The notes under the pieces are model-generated. The model was not told the origin of the DNA. It saw only the letters and a program-made list of their open reading frames with translations, and ran no database searches. A stretch of DNA of 64,000 nt from JACMNW01 sp031406155 (GTDB taxonomy: Bacteria > Pseudomonadota > Alphaproteobacteria > Rhodobacterales > Rhodobacteraceae): contig JANOGW010000066.1 of the NCBI GenBank assembly GCA_031406155.1, positions 1 through 64,000 of the forward strand, read 5' to 3'. Positions 27,202 to 35,937 of this stretch are shown here, one piece after another. Made by a program: the position numbers and the translations under genes. Numbering within the stretch: the first letter of the stretch is position 1; every line of letters starts with the position of its first letter.

Positions 27202-28083
27202 TTAGTCACCGACGCCCCAAGATCGCAAATGTGGCAGTCCCAGTCGTCGCGCCAAGGGCCCAACGGTAATTGCCAGAAATGCGAGCGCGACAACAGAGAC
27301 CACCGACAGGACGACAGCGGGCTGCAGATCACCGCTGGCAGTCTGAACCTGCAAAAGGTTGTGCATCACATTGTTCAGGAAATGGGCGGTCATCGGTGCC
27401 CACAGACTGCCGGTGCGCCAAAAAAGGTAGCCAAAGACCAGCCCCGCGATGAAAGCACCCGAAAGCAACAGTCCTGCCTGCGCGACCGCACCACCGGCAG
27501 AGACATCGCCGCTCAGCCAGGCCTTGATGGGCCAGACCAGATGCCAGGCAGAAAACAGAGCAGCCTGCAGCAGGTTGGCGCGGCGAAACCGCATGCGTTG
27601 CAGGAAATGCGGCAGCATGATCCCACGAAACAAGCCCTCTTCCATGAAACCGTTGATCACATTGCCGGTGATCAGGAGCAACGCAAAGGCCACCCCCCCT
27701 GTCATCCCGGTCTTGGGGTCCACTGCCCGCAGGATCAACGATTGGTCCGGCGCGAGCGTCAGGAGCTGAACGAAGGTGGCGATAAGGAACGCCGCCATTA
27801 CAAGGCCTGCCCCGATCGCTAGGGATGGACCGAACCTGCGGCTGTGCAGCCCGATAGCCGACAGGTGCTTACCGACCCACAAAGTGTAGCCGACGACCAA
27901 TGCGAAACCGAGCGATTTGGACAGAATGATCTCGCCCAGCACTTCATCCAGTCGCAGCACATAGATGTCGATAATGCGCAGGATCAATGTCACGCCAAAC
28001 AGAGTTAGTGGTGCCAACACGGGCCAGCGCGCGGGCAGCCCCTGCCGGTATCTGCGCCGTGCGATTTCCGCGTCAGTATTCAT
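27202..28083 (-). CDS. CPBP-family intramembrane metalloprotease
   Basis: This 293-residue membrane protein has about eight helices. The Abi/CPBP motifs are present: motif 1 with paired glutamates in FMEEGLFRG, motif 2 with FSAWHLVWP, and motif 3 with NNVMHN. CPBP proteins are Rce1-like glutamate proteases or bacteriocin-immunity type proteins acting within the membrane. The ATG at 28083 is preferred over an upstream extension. It lies 64 bases downstream of the MgtA-like ATPase on the same strand and could be co-transcribed with it. Confidence 0.85.
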   Translation of the reverse strand: MNTDAEIARRRYRQGLPARWPVLAPLTLFGVTLILRIIDIYVLRLDEVLGEIILSKSLGFALVVGYTLWVGKHLSAIGLHSRRFGPSLAIGAGLVMAAFLIATFVQLLTLAPDQSLILRAVDPKTGMTGGVAFALLLITGNVINGFMEEGLFRGIMLPHFLQRMRFRRANLLQAALFSAWHLVWPIKAWLSGDVSAGGAVAQAGLLLSGAFIAGLVFGYLFWRTGSLWAPMTAHFLNNVMHNLLQVQTASGDLQPAVVLSVVSVVALAFLAITVGPLARRLGLPHLRSWGVGD

Positions 28084-28147
28084 TGATTTCAGCTTTCGGG
28101 CGGGTGTCAAAATCTGGCGTCAGTCACGCGAACTGTGTGCCGATCCT

Positions 28148-30730
28148 TCAGCCCGGATTGCGTTTCTTTTTCAGAGTTTTGGTTTCCTGCTTCGGCCGAA
28201 AGAACCACAGCTTGGCCGCTTCGGTCACAAGAATGTAGCCTGACACAATACCGAAAACTGCCCCCATTTCGGTCGATGTCAGCGGCACAAAGCCAAAGAC
28301 GCGGCTCAGATTTCCCAGAAACGGCACTGTCAAAGTCGCGCAGGCGATGGTCAGCGTCGATATCAGCAGCAAGCGGCTTGGGGCGCTTTCAAACACGCCT
28401 TTGCGGGTGCGCAGGACCAGCACCACCAAAAGCTCGGTCAGCAGCGAAATGATGAACCATGTGGTCTGGAACGTCGCCTCGCCCGCCTGAAACACCAAAA
28501 ACAGCAGCGTAAATGTGATTAGGTCGAACGCCGAGCTTATCAGGCCGAACACCAGCATAAATTGTCTGATCTCCTTGATATTCCAGCGCTGTGGCGAGGA
28601 AATCCGGTCGGGATCGACAGAGTCGCTGGAAATCGCGATGGACGGCAAGTCGGACAGAAAGTTGTTCAACAGGATCTGCTTGGCCAACAGCGGCAGGAAC
28701 GGCAGAAATGGGGCAGCAATTGCCATGCTGATCATGTTGCCGAAATTGGCGCTGGTGGTAATATTGATGTATTTCAGCGTGTTGACAAAGGTCCGCCTGC
28801 CATCCTCCACGCCTGCGCGCAGAATATCCAGATCGTGGCTGAGCAGGATGATATCGGCACTTTCGCGCGCCACATCCACGGCCCCCTCGACCGAAATGCC
28901 GACATCAGCGGCATGCAGCGCGGGGGCGTCGTTGATGCCGTCGCCTAGATAACCCACGGCATGTCCGGTGCGCTGCAACGCCCGCACGATCCGCTCTTTC
29001 TGTTGTGGGTCAATTTCTGCAAACAGGTTGGTTTTGGGGGCCAGATGCCACAACGCCTCGTCATTCAGCCGGTTCAGCGCCTCGCCGGTCAGCATTGACG
29101 CCGTGTCGATCCCGACAGCCGCCGCAATATGGGCTGTCACATGCCGGTTGTCGCCGCTGATCACCTTGACCGTGATGCCAAGCCGGTGAAGGTCGGCCAT
29201 GATGCGTTTTGCATCGGGTTTTGGCGGGTCTGCAAAGGTCAGAAAGCCGCGAAACGTCAGGCCCTGTTCGTCGTCATGGTCATATTCCGGCTTGGCCGCA
29301 ACCTGCCGTGTGGCCACGGCCAGCACCCGCAAACCCGCGCCGCCCTTAGCTTCGAAGATTGCGGCAAGACCTGCCCGCGCCTTGACGTCCAGCGGCACCT
29401 CGGCACCCTCACGGTCCTGCATCGTGCAGATGTCCAGAACATTGACGAAGGCCCCTTTGGTGACGATCAGGTGCTGGTCTGGCGTGGTCTCCGGTGCCAG
29501 CACGATGGTCAGTCTGCGGCGGATGAAATCGTAAGGAATCTCGTCGATCTTGGCATAACCGGCGGTGGTCAGCCCGGCCCCCTGCCCTGCGGCGACCAGA
29601 GCAGTGTCCAGCGGGTTTGCGATGCCTTTCTGAAACGCTGCATTGAGGTAGCCGAACAAGCGCACAGGGTCCGACGGCTGATCGGCGGTATCCAGCGCGC
29701 CATCCAGCGTCATGATGCCCGTGGTCAGGGTTCCGGTCTTATCGGTACACAGCACATCCATGCTGCCCAGATTCTCGATCGCATCCAGGCGGCGCACGAT
29801 CACGCCGCGCGCGCTCATCTTGCGTGCCCCGGCTGACAGCGTCACCGCGATGATGGCGGGCAACAATTCGGGCGAGATGCCGACGGCGAGGGCAACGGCA
29901 AACAGCAGGGAATCCGTCACGGGGCGTTCCAGCGCCAGATTTACGATCAGCACAAACAGCACGATCACCACCATGACCCGCATCAACAGCGCGCCGAACT
30001 GCCGGACACCTCGGGCAAACTCGGTCTCGGGCGGGCGGGCGCGCAATTGGGCGGCAATCGCGCCGAACTCGGTCTGCTGTCCGGTGTGCACCACAAGAAC
30101 CCGCGCCGTGCCACTTTGCACCGACGCGCCAAGGAAAACCGCATTGGTCCGGCCCGCGATGGGCGCATCCGCGTTCACCACACCGGGCCGCTTTTCCACC
30201 GGAAAGGACTCGCCCGTCATCGCACTTTGGGCAACCAGAAAATCCTCAGCCGCGATTACCAGACCATCGGCGGGGATCAGGTTACCCGCTGACAGCAAAA
30301 CCACATCTCCCGATACGATCTGATCGACCGGCACCACCTTTTCGACACCGCCGCGCAGCACCCGGCAGGTCAGCGCAAGCCGCCGTTTCAGCCCCTCGAC
30401 CGCCGCCGAAGCGCGGTATTCCTGCGTAAAGCTGAGGGCCGCACTGCCCAGAACGATCACGAGGATGATCGATGCATCGACCCATTGCTGCAAAGCCAGC
30501 GAGATGACGGCAGCAAAGATCAGGATCAGGACAAGCGGGCTTTCGAACTGCCGCAGCAGCAGGCGCAGGCCGTTCGTCTGCTGGTCCTCGCCCACGGTGT
30601 TTGGGCCGTGTTTTGCCAGCTTGGCCGCCGCATTCACAGCCGACAGTCCATCCGGCCCGGTTCCCATGGCTGTCATCAGCGCTGCGGCGTCGTGGCTCCA
30701 GTACGCCTTGTCACTTGCAGGCAGGGCCAT
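28148..30730 (-). CDS. MgtA/MgtB-like P-type ATPase
   Basis: The 860-residue protein has the complete P-type ATPase set: TGES (in SAMTGESFPVEK), the phosphorylation motif DKTGTLT, and the hinge GDGINDAPAL. The membrane segment ILLNNFLSDLPSIAISSDSVD is the MgtA-type signature near helix 6, pointing to Mg2+ import (P3B class). The N-terminus has the cation-ATPase domain with HGPNTVG. An FNR-type box lies 85 bases upstream of its start, and the divergent neighbour is a PstB-type ATPase gene. MgtA under oxygen control is unusual; Mg2+ supply for nucleotide or polyphosphate chemistry is one rationale. Confidence 0.88.
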   Translation of the reverse strand: MALPASDKAYWSHDAAALMTAMGTGPDGLSAVNAAAKLAKHGPNTVGEDQQTNGLRLLLRQFESPLVLILIFAAVISLALQQWVDASIILVIVLGSAALSFTQEYRASAAVEGLKRRLALTCRVLRGGVEKVVPVDQIVSGDVVLLSAGNLIPADGLVIAAEDFLVAQSAMTGESFPVEKRPGVVNADAPIAGRTNAVFLGASVQSGTARVLVVHTGQQTEFGAIAAQLRARPPETEFARGVRQFGALLMRVMVVIVLFVLIVNLALERPVTDSLLFAVALAVGISPELLPAIIAVTLSAGARKMSARGVIVRRLDAIENLGSMDVLCTDKTGTLTTGIMTLDGALDTADQPSDPVRLFGYLNAAFQKGIANPLDTALVAAGQGAGLTTAGYAKIDEIPYDFIRRRLTIVLAPETTPDQHLIVTKGAFVNVLDICTMQDREGAEVPLDVKARAGLAAIFEAKGGAGLRVLAVATRQVAAKPEYDHDDEQGLTFRGFLTFADPPKPDAKRIMADLHRLGITVKVISGDNRHVTAHIAAAVGIDTASMLTGEALNRLNDEALWHLAPKTNLFAEIDPQQKERIVRALQRTGHAVGYLGDGINDAPALHAADVGISVEGAVDVARESADIILLSHDLDILRAGVEDGRRTFVNTLKYINITTSANFGNMISMAIAAPFLPFLPLLAKQILLNNFLSDLPSIAISSDSVDPDRISSPQRWNIKEIRQFMLVFGLISSAFDLITFTLLFLVFQAGEATFQTTWFIISLLTELLVVLVLRTRKGVFESAPSRLLLISTLTIACATLTVPFLGNLSRVFGFVPLTSTEMGAVFGIVSGYILVTEAAKLWFFRPKQETKTLKKKRNPG

Positions 30731-30814
30731 GCATTTTCCGATCTGAAAGTGACATGCAAGACTGCCGGTCAGCGAATTCAGAAAACACTCTAGGACAGGC
30801 TCCTTGCGAAGTGG

Positions 30815-30828
30815 CTGATCTGTATCAA
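30815..30828. promoter_or_regulatory. FNR/FnrL-type box before MgtA-like gene
   Basis: CTGATCTGTATCAA matches TTGAT-N4-ATCAA with one mismatch at the first base. It is 85 bases upstream of the MgtA-like start and 185 bases upstream of the PstB-like start. Confidence 0.6.
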
Positions 30829-30937
30829 TCCGACATCGCCAGCTTTAACCAAGTCCACGAAAGCGGCGGCAAGTACGGTGGGCGGAAACCGGCGCTTGCC
30901 GTGTGGATGTGAACCTTTTGCGACATTCAGCACCCAG

Positions 30938-30951
30938 ATGATGTGCATCAG
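30938..30951. promoter_or_regulatory. FNR/FnrL-type box before PstB-like gene
   Basis: ATGATGTGCATCAG contains the symmetric core TGAT-GTGC-ATCA, 61 bases upstream of the PstB-like ATG. The same core, TGATGTGCATCA, recurs before the CYTH-CHAD gene. Confidence 0.6.
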
Positions 30952-31012
30952 CCTTTCCGGATCGATCCGCGCGTTATCTGTCGGCGACAGAAATTTGCAG
31001 GACCGCACCAGC

Positions 31013-31843
31013 ATGCAAGAAAAATCCAAAGCTTTGCCCCTCAAAGAGACTGGCCCCGCGCCGTCGCAAAACGCGCCGCAAACCCCGCCACTCATCGAAG
31101 TTCACAACCTCAACGTCTGGTATGAAGATCGCCATGCGCTGATTGATGTGACCTTTGATCTGTATCACGACGAAGTCCTCGCCTTTATCGGTCCGTCGGG
31201 CTGTGGCAAGACCACGGCGCTGAAATGCCTCAACCGGATGCTGGAGGAGGTGCCTGGTACGCGCATCACTGGCCGCATCTCCATGGAAGGCATGGACATC
31301 TTTCGCGCCGACCTCGATCTGCCGGAGTATCGCCAGCGGTTCGGTTGGGTAGCACAGGGGCCCAATCCCTTTGCGGACACCATCTACGAGAATGTGGCCT
31401 ACGGAGCGCGCATCCACCAAATCGCCAAAGACGGTGCGGACATGGATGCGCATGTCGAACGCTGTCTGCGGCGGGCCTATCTTTGGAACGAGGTCAGCGC
31501 CGGGTTGCATGCGCAACAAGGCCCTGATCTGTCTGGCGGCCAGCAACAACGGCTGTGCATCGCGCGCGCCTTGGGTACCAACCCGGCCGTGTTGCTGATG
31601 GATGAGCCGACAGGGTCTATCGACCCGATTGCCGCAAATAAGGTCGAAAAGTTGATCCTCGATCTGGGCGACACACATGCAATCGTGCTTGTTACGCATT
31701 CGATGATGGAAGCGCGCCGCGTGGCCGACCGGGTCGCCATGTTCTATCTTGGTCGGCTGGTCGAGATTGGCTTGACCGACCAGATGTTCAGCGACCCTCG
31801 GGCTGCGGAAACCCGGAGTTTCATGCGAGGGGCCATCGGTTAA
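31013..31843 (+). CDS. Orphan PstB-type phosphate ABC transporter ATPase
   Basis: The 276-residue protein has a ~26-residue N-terminal extension, then a PstB-like ATPase: Walker A GPSGCGKTT, NRMLEEVPG, QGPNPFADTIYENVAYG, signature LSGGQQQRLCIARAL and Walker B LLMDEPTGSIDP. The helical region and LSGG context are clearly PstB, which normally energises PstCA-mediated phosphate import. No pstS, pstC, pstA or phoU is present in the window, and the Walker B tail TGSID differs from the common CSALD. It may serve a distant Pst system or another partner. An FNR-type box lies upstream; the gene converges on the pyruvate-kinase-like gene with a 4-base 3' overlap. Confidence 0.85.
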   Translation: MQEKSKALPLKETGPAPSQNAPQTPPLIEVHNLNVWYEDRHALIDVTFDLYHDEVLAFIGPSGCGKTTALKCLNRMLEEVPGTRITGRISMEGMDIFRADLDLPEYRQRFGWVAQGPNPFADTIYENVAYGARIHQIAKDGADMDAHVERCLRRAYLWNEVSAGLHAQQGPDLSGGQQQRLCIARALGTNPAVLLMDEPTGSIDPIAANKVEKLILDLGDTHAIVLVTHSMMEARRVADRVAMFYLGRLVEIGLTDQMFSDPRAAETRSFMRGAIG

Positions 31844-33348
31844 GGCATTGGCGGAACTGGCTGTTTCGCCGCAACTGGCGCAGGCGTGCGCCAGGATTTC
31901 AGCGCCCGCAAGATCGGGGTTTTCTTGGACTGGTTTTCCGCCATGGTCCGGAACATGCGGTCAAGCACGGCCACGGCAGCGGCCTGATTTGGTCCCTTGT
32001 TCAGCATCACACATTCGGCCTGAGTCGCATTGGCCGCATCTGTCATCTCGCTGCGGGTCGGCAGCCCGTCCTGCACCAACCCTTCCAGCACTTGGGTCGC
32101 CCAGATCACCGGGATCTGAGCGGCTTCACACAGCCATAGAATCTCTTGCTGAATCTCGGCCACGCGTTCGAACCCGATTTCGACCGCCAGATCGCCGCGT
32201 GCAATCATGACGGCCATCGGCTGATGGCTGGCCCCCTTGATGATGATTTCGGGCAGATTGCGAACCGCCATCGGCGTTTCGATCTTGGCCATCAGACCCA
32301 GTTTCTGCCAATCGGGTCGCCGTGCAGCAAGCTCCGCCTGAAAGGCTGCAACCTGACGTGCGTTCTGCACAAACGACATGCCGACCAGATCGGCATTCAA
32401 CGCCACGAAATCCAGATCGCGGAGGTCCTTTTCGGTCAGCGGATCAAGCTGCAGATCGACGCCGGGAAAGTTCAGCCCTCTCTCCGGGGTCAGTTTCACA
32501 CCTTTCAGCCTGCCCGCCGTCATCTGCACCACAAATCCATCATCGGTGCGGGCCATGATCTTGCCGCTCAGCTTGCCATCATCCAGTGACACCAGATCAT
32601 CGATCTTCAGCCGGTCCAGCACACCTGCAGGCGCGCAGGTTGCTTGAAACGGATACGGACTTTGCGGGGCAAAGGTGTGGCATAGCAAAAGGTGATCTCC
32701 GACGTTCAGGCGATTGTTCTTTTGGGGCGTGTTGACCGCAAGCGTACGAACCTTGGGGCCGGCGATGTCCATCAGAATGCGCATTGGCCGCACATTGGCA
32801 GCGGCCCGGATGTTTGCAATCATCCGCTGCCACACGGCAGGATCACCATGGCCGCAGTTGATCCGCATCACATCGGCGCCGGTCGCGGCAAGGTGTGCGA
32901 CATAGGCCGGGTCATCAGCGGCCTCGGTCCCCAGCGTGACCATGATCCTCCCCGCGCGCCCGGCGCTTGGTGGACCAAACAGATCATCGGTGTTCAGCCG
33001 CAGCCGCTCTGCCCCCCGCAGAAATTGACGTTCCGACGGCGCGCGCGCCTTGGGTTGCCCGCATATGCACGAAAGCGCCCAGATGACCGCATCCAGTGTT
33101 GCCAGTACATGCCCTTCGGCCCGCCCAAGGGTGGACAGCCCCAGAACCATCAACTGCCTCTGCATTGCGCGCAGGTCGGTCTGCCGCAGCGTGAGGTAGT
33201 GTTGCAGGTTCAAGGCACTTGCGGCAAAAACCGGTCGTTTTATCGTATCGCTGAACCCTGCGTAGTCTGCCCGTGACGCAACCACTGCCGCGCGCAGTGC
33301 TTTAACCTGCGCCCGTAAAGCTTCTACCTGTTTGCTGTGAGCTCCCAC
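31840..33348 (-). CDS. Pyruvate-kinase-like protein with N-terminal extension
   Basis: The 502-residue protein has a ~135-residue N-terminal region unlike normal pyruvate kinase (coiled start SKQVEALRAQVKALRAAV). A pyruvate kinase barrel follows: MRINCGHG, DIAGPKVRT, MAKIETP, ARGDLAVEIG, ATQVLEGLV and PTRSEMTDAANA. The catalytic lysine (KIET) and metal-binding glutamate/aspartate are present. The usual C-terminal allosteric domain is essentially missing after the barrel (ends RALKSWRTPAP). It would convert PEP and ADP to pyruvate and ATP without normal effector control, or have a modified role. Its company here is ATPases and phosphate-related genes under FNR-type boxes. Confidence 0.8.
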   Translation of the reverse strand: MGAHSKQVEALRAQVKALRAAVVASRADYAGFSDTIKRPVFAASALNLQHYLTLRQTDLRAMQRQLMVLGLSTLGRAEGHVLATLDAVIWALSCICGQPKARAPSERQFLRGAERLRLNTDDLFGPPSAGRAGRIMVTLGTEAADDPAYVAHLAATGADVMRINCGHGDPAVWQRMIANIRAAANVRPMRILMDIAGPKVRTLAVNTPQKNNRLNVGDHLLLCHTFAPQSPYPFQATCAPAGVLDRLKIDDLVSLDDGKLSGKIMARTDDGFVVQMTAGRLKGVKLTPERGLNFPGVDLQLDPLTEKDLRDLDFVALNADLVGMSFVQNARQVAAFQAELAARRPDWQKLGLMAKIETPMAVRNLPEIIIKGASHQPMAVMIARGDLAVEIGFERVAEIQQEILWLCEAAQIPVIWATQVLEGLVQDGLPTRSEMTDAANATQAECVMLNKGPNQAAAVAVLDRMFRTMAENQSKKTPILRALKSWRTPAPVAAKQPVPPMP

Positions 33349-33484
33349 GTCAGACCCTTCCTTCGGTCGCTATGGTATTGGTCCCGGCCATCCGGCTGCG
33401 CACCATCACGCCAAGCCTGTTTGTCCTGCACAATTTAAGTTTGGGTTGGTTTGGTTTGGGCACGCCCGAAAACGGCACCGCTTT

Positions 33485-33859
33485 TCAATTGTTGCGCTTG
33501 GGCTGACGAATCATCACGCGCAGCAAGGCCATTATCATCGCCAAGGGTGCTGTCGGCGCGCTGCCGATGCCGATCATTTCGTAATCATCCCGCAGGCCCG
33601 ATTTGCGCAATGTGCAGGACCAGTGACCCGCTGTCGGATGAGCCGTCCCTTGCAAGGCAATGACCCAATTTGGAAAGGTTTCCACCGTCAACCGCAGGAC
33701 CTTGTCCAGTGAAATAGCCAAAGCTGGATCAAATGTCGGGCTTTTGCCGTCTTTCGGCCATGCGCTTGCAAGCCATTCCGCGGCCATTGCGGCAAGGTCG
33801 GCCGGGGCAGCAGCCGCCAGACGAAGTTCCAAAGCGGTCAGGTGATCATCGGTCATCAT
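33485..33859 (-). CDS. Hypothetical protein (coupled pair, second gene)
   Basis: The 124-residue soluble protein starts MMTDDHLTALELRLAAAAPA and contains WLASAWPKDGKSPTFDPALA; it ends KRNN. No family is recognised. Its ATG overlaps the TGA of the preceding frame (ATGATGA), which supports both being genes. Confidence 0.5.
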   Translation of the reverse strand: MMTDDHLTALELRLAAAAPADLAAMAAEWLASAWPKDGKSPTFDPALAISLDKVLRLTVETFPNWVIALQGTAHPTAGHWSCTLRKSGLRDDYEMIGIGSAPTAPLAMIMALLRVMIRQPKRNN

Positions 33860-34152
33860 GTGTCCTTTGCTGCAATCGTCCGCAATGTCGCGCAGCACTT
33901 TTCGGCACGCGGGTTGCTCGGAGGGGCGTTGCAAAGGTCATGGACCAAACGCCGCCCAAGCGGGTTGCCGCAGGTTAGGATGGTGGCGATCTGGCCAAAA
34001 AGATCAACCCCGATCATCGCGACCGGCATGCGGCCCAGTCGGGTCTGTCGGTCCGGCAGCCACAGGATCTTGACAGGCAACCTTTGCGCGGTCGTGCCAA
34101 TTGATGCGGCGATGGCGACAAGGTTGCCGACGGCGCGGCACAGTCTTGTCAA
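33856..34152 (-). CDS. Hypothetical protein (coupled pair, first gene)
   Basis: The frame ends in TGA overlapping the next start and contains MPVAMIGVDLFGQIATIL and NPLGRRLVHDLCNAPPSNPR. The start is uncertain: no ATG has a ribosome site, and the TTG at 34152 is only a guess chosen to keep the FNR-type box at 34177 outside the gene. The frame itself stays open up to 34242. Confidence 0.35.
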   Translation of the reverse strand: MTRLCRAVGNLVAIAASIGTTAQRLPVKILWLPDRQTRLGRMPVAMIGVDLFGQIATILTCGNPLGRRLVHDLCNAPPSNPRAEKCCATLRTIAAKDT

Positions 34153-34176
34153 TTGGATGTGGGATATGCTGCCACG

Positions 34177-34190
34177 ATGATGTGCATCAA
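34177..34190. promoter_or_regulatory. FNR/FnrL-type box before CYTH-CHAD gene
   Basis: ATGATGTGCATCAA carries the same core (TGATGTGCATCA) as the box before the PstB-like gene. It is 113 bases upstream of the CYTH-CHAD start and also upstream of the minus-strand pair. Confidence 0.6.
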
Positions 34191-34303
34191 GTCCTAGTGA
34201 TGGAAATCTGGTACGGACCAGAACGTTGAGGTGGGTCCGCATTGGCCACGGTTCGGCGCTGCAAGGGCCAAAACGGTATGGCCGAACGACAGGAGGTGCC
34301 AGT

Positions 34304-35842
34304 TTGCGTGCCAGAAAAAAGACGACTGAGCCGCCGGTTGAGGTTGAATTGAAGTTTCAGTTGATGCCCGAAAGCGAAGCAATTCTGCGGGCGGATGATA
34401 TCTTTGGCCCCGCCGCGCTGCGCGTACATCAGATCACGACCTATCACGACACCCCGGACAGCCTGTTGCGCGCGGCCGGGTTGACGCTGCGGATCAGGGA
34501 CGAAAATGGCGATTTCGTTCAAAACGTAAAGTCGCGTGACGCGGGCACCGGGCTTGCAAGCAGCCGGCTTGAATGGGAATGGCCGGTCACAAACGGGGCG
34601 CCGGACGTGGGAAAGCTGACCGGTGTCGCAGAGCTTGCAGCCCTTGCAGAGAATATTGCGGATCGGTTGGAGCCGGTCATTGTGACAGATGTCTGGCGCA
34701 CCCGTCGTCTGCTTGAACTGGACAATGGGACCGAAGCTGAGGCATCGTTGGACATCGGCAGCATTGTGTCGGGGGACAAGTCGGAACCAGTTTGCGAGAT
34801 GGAACTCGAACTCAAACACGGCCCGATGGCCCCGCTGTATCGCATCGCGATCCGGCTTGCCGCAACAACGCCTATGTGGATCAGTGCGCAAAGCAAGGCG
34901 GCGCGCGGATGGTCGCTGCGCAATGCCCAAGGCTGTGGTGCCACAACCTTGCGCAAGCAAAGCATCGGCAACGACGTAACAGCCGCCGCTGGCCTGCGCC
35001 AAATCATCGGTGCGCTGCTGGGCCATTTGACTGCGAACGGCGCACCAACCCTCTCGGGCGACCCCGAAGCCTTGCGCCAGATGCGCGGCGCACTGCGGCA
35101 ACTGCGCGCCGTGTTTCGGCTGTTTCGTCCGCTGTTGAATAAGCGCGACGTTGCCCGGTACTCAGTTTCGTTGCAGCAGTTTGCGCAAATTTTTGGTGCA
35201 GCCCGCGACTGGGATGTGTTTTGCCTGCAAACTCTGCCCGCCCTCATGACCGATTTACCACAGCACAATTGGACAGACCTGTTAGCCCTTGCCAATGCTA
35301 AACGAACGGACGTTCACTTTGCAGTCCAAGGTGCGATTTGCGGCCAGGACTTCACCCTTCTGATCTTGCAGCTTGCGCTTTGGGCCGAGACGACCGTCGC
35401 AGTGCCGCCGGATAACGAGACCAAGCAGTTGACCAAACGCCTGTCAGATATAGCGCCTGTCTTGTTGGACAGCTTTGCCGAAAAGGCCAGACAGGCAGGG
35501 CGGCATCCGTCGCGGCAGTCGATGCCAGCCCTGCATGATTTTCGCAAGGCCTTGGACAGGCTGAACGCCGCGATCCGGTTTTTGGGCAGCACCTACCCTG
35601 CGCACCGCGTGAAGGCTTACAGCAAACGCAGCGATGCAGTCCGCGACATCATCGGAGCCGCCAATGATGCAGAGGTGACCAAGGCTTTGTCGCACGACCT
35701 GGCGGCTGACGGCAGCGCCGAAATGTTGGCAAGCATCAAAGCCTTGGGCACATGGGCGGACCAGCGTCAGGACCAAGTGCTGACTGATTTGAAGCAAGCG
35801 GCGCGCAAGTTCCGCACGGCGTCGGAATTCTGGCAGTCCTGA
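34304..35842 (+). CDS. CYTH-CHAD domain protein (inorganic triphosphatase / polyphosphate-binding)
   Basis: The 512-residue protein starts with TTG at 34304, positioned by AGGAGG seven bases upstream. Residues ~10-200 form a CYTH tunnel fold with the EVELKF motif (ExExK type), TYHDTPDSLL and KSRD; this domain cleaves triphosphate or acts on polyphosphate ends. Residues ~230-505 form a CHAD domain with conserved histidine/arginine-rich helices (RGALRQLRAVFRLFRP, RKALDRLNAAIRFLG), which binds polyphosphate. E. coli YgiF has the same architecture. The gene stands alone on the plus strand with an FNR-type box upstream, linking phosphate chemistry to oxygen or energy status. Confidence 0.88.
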   Translation: MRARKKTTEPPVEVELKFQLMPESEAILRADDIFGPAALRVHQITTYHDTPDSLLRAAGLTLRIRDENGDFVQNVKSRDAGTGLASSRLEWEWPVTNGAPDVGKLTGVAELAALAENIADRLEPVIVTDVWRTRRLLELDNGTEAEASLDIGSIVSGDKSEPVCEMELELKHGPMAPLYRIAIRLAATTPMWISAQSKAARGWSLRNAQGCGATTLRKQSIGNDVTAAAGLRQIIGALLGHLTANGAPTLSGDPEALRQMRGALRQLRAVFRLFRPLLNKRDVARYSVSLQQFAQIFGAARDWDVFCLQTLPALMTDLPQHNWTDLLALANAKRTDVHFAVQGAICGQDFTLLILQLALWAETTVAVPPDNETKQLTKRLSDIAPVLLDSFAEKARQAGRHPSRQSMPALHDFRKALDRLNAAIRFLGSTYPAHRVKAYSKRSDAVRDIIGAANDAEVTKALSHDLAADGSAEMLASIKALGTWADQRQDQVLTDLKQAARKFRTASEFWQS

Positions 35843-35937
35843 CCACATTGGCAGTCAAGCCGCTCAGTCTTCATGCTGCGTGTCACGCTTCTGCAAGGGC
35901 GAGGCGCCGCTTTGGGCTCAGGGCTGGCCAGACAATC

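Noticed and set aside
34304..34306. Longer start for CYTH-CHAD at 34226
   Set aside because: The AGGAGG site and protein homology start at TTG 34304, and residues before it are not protein-like.
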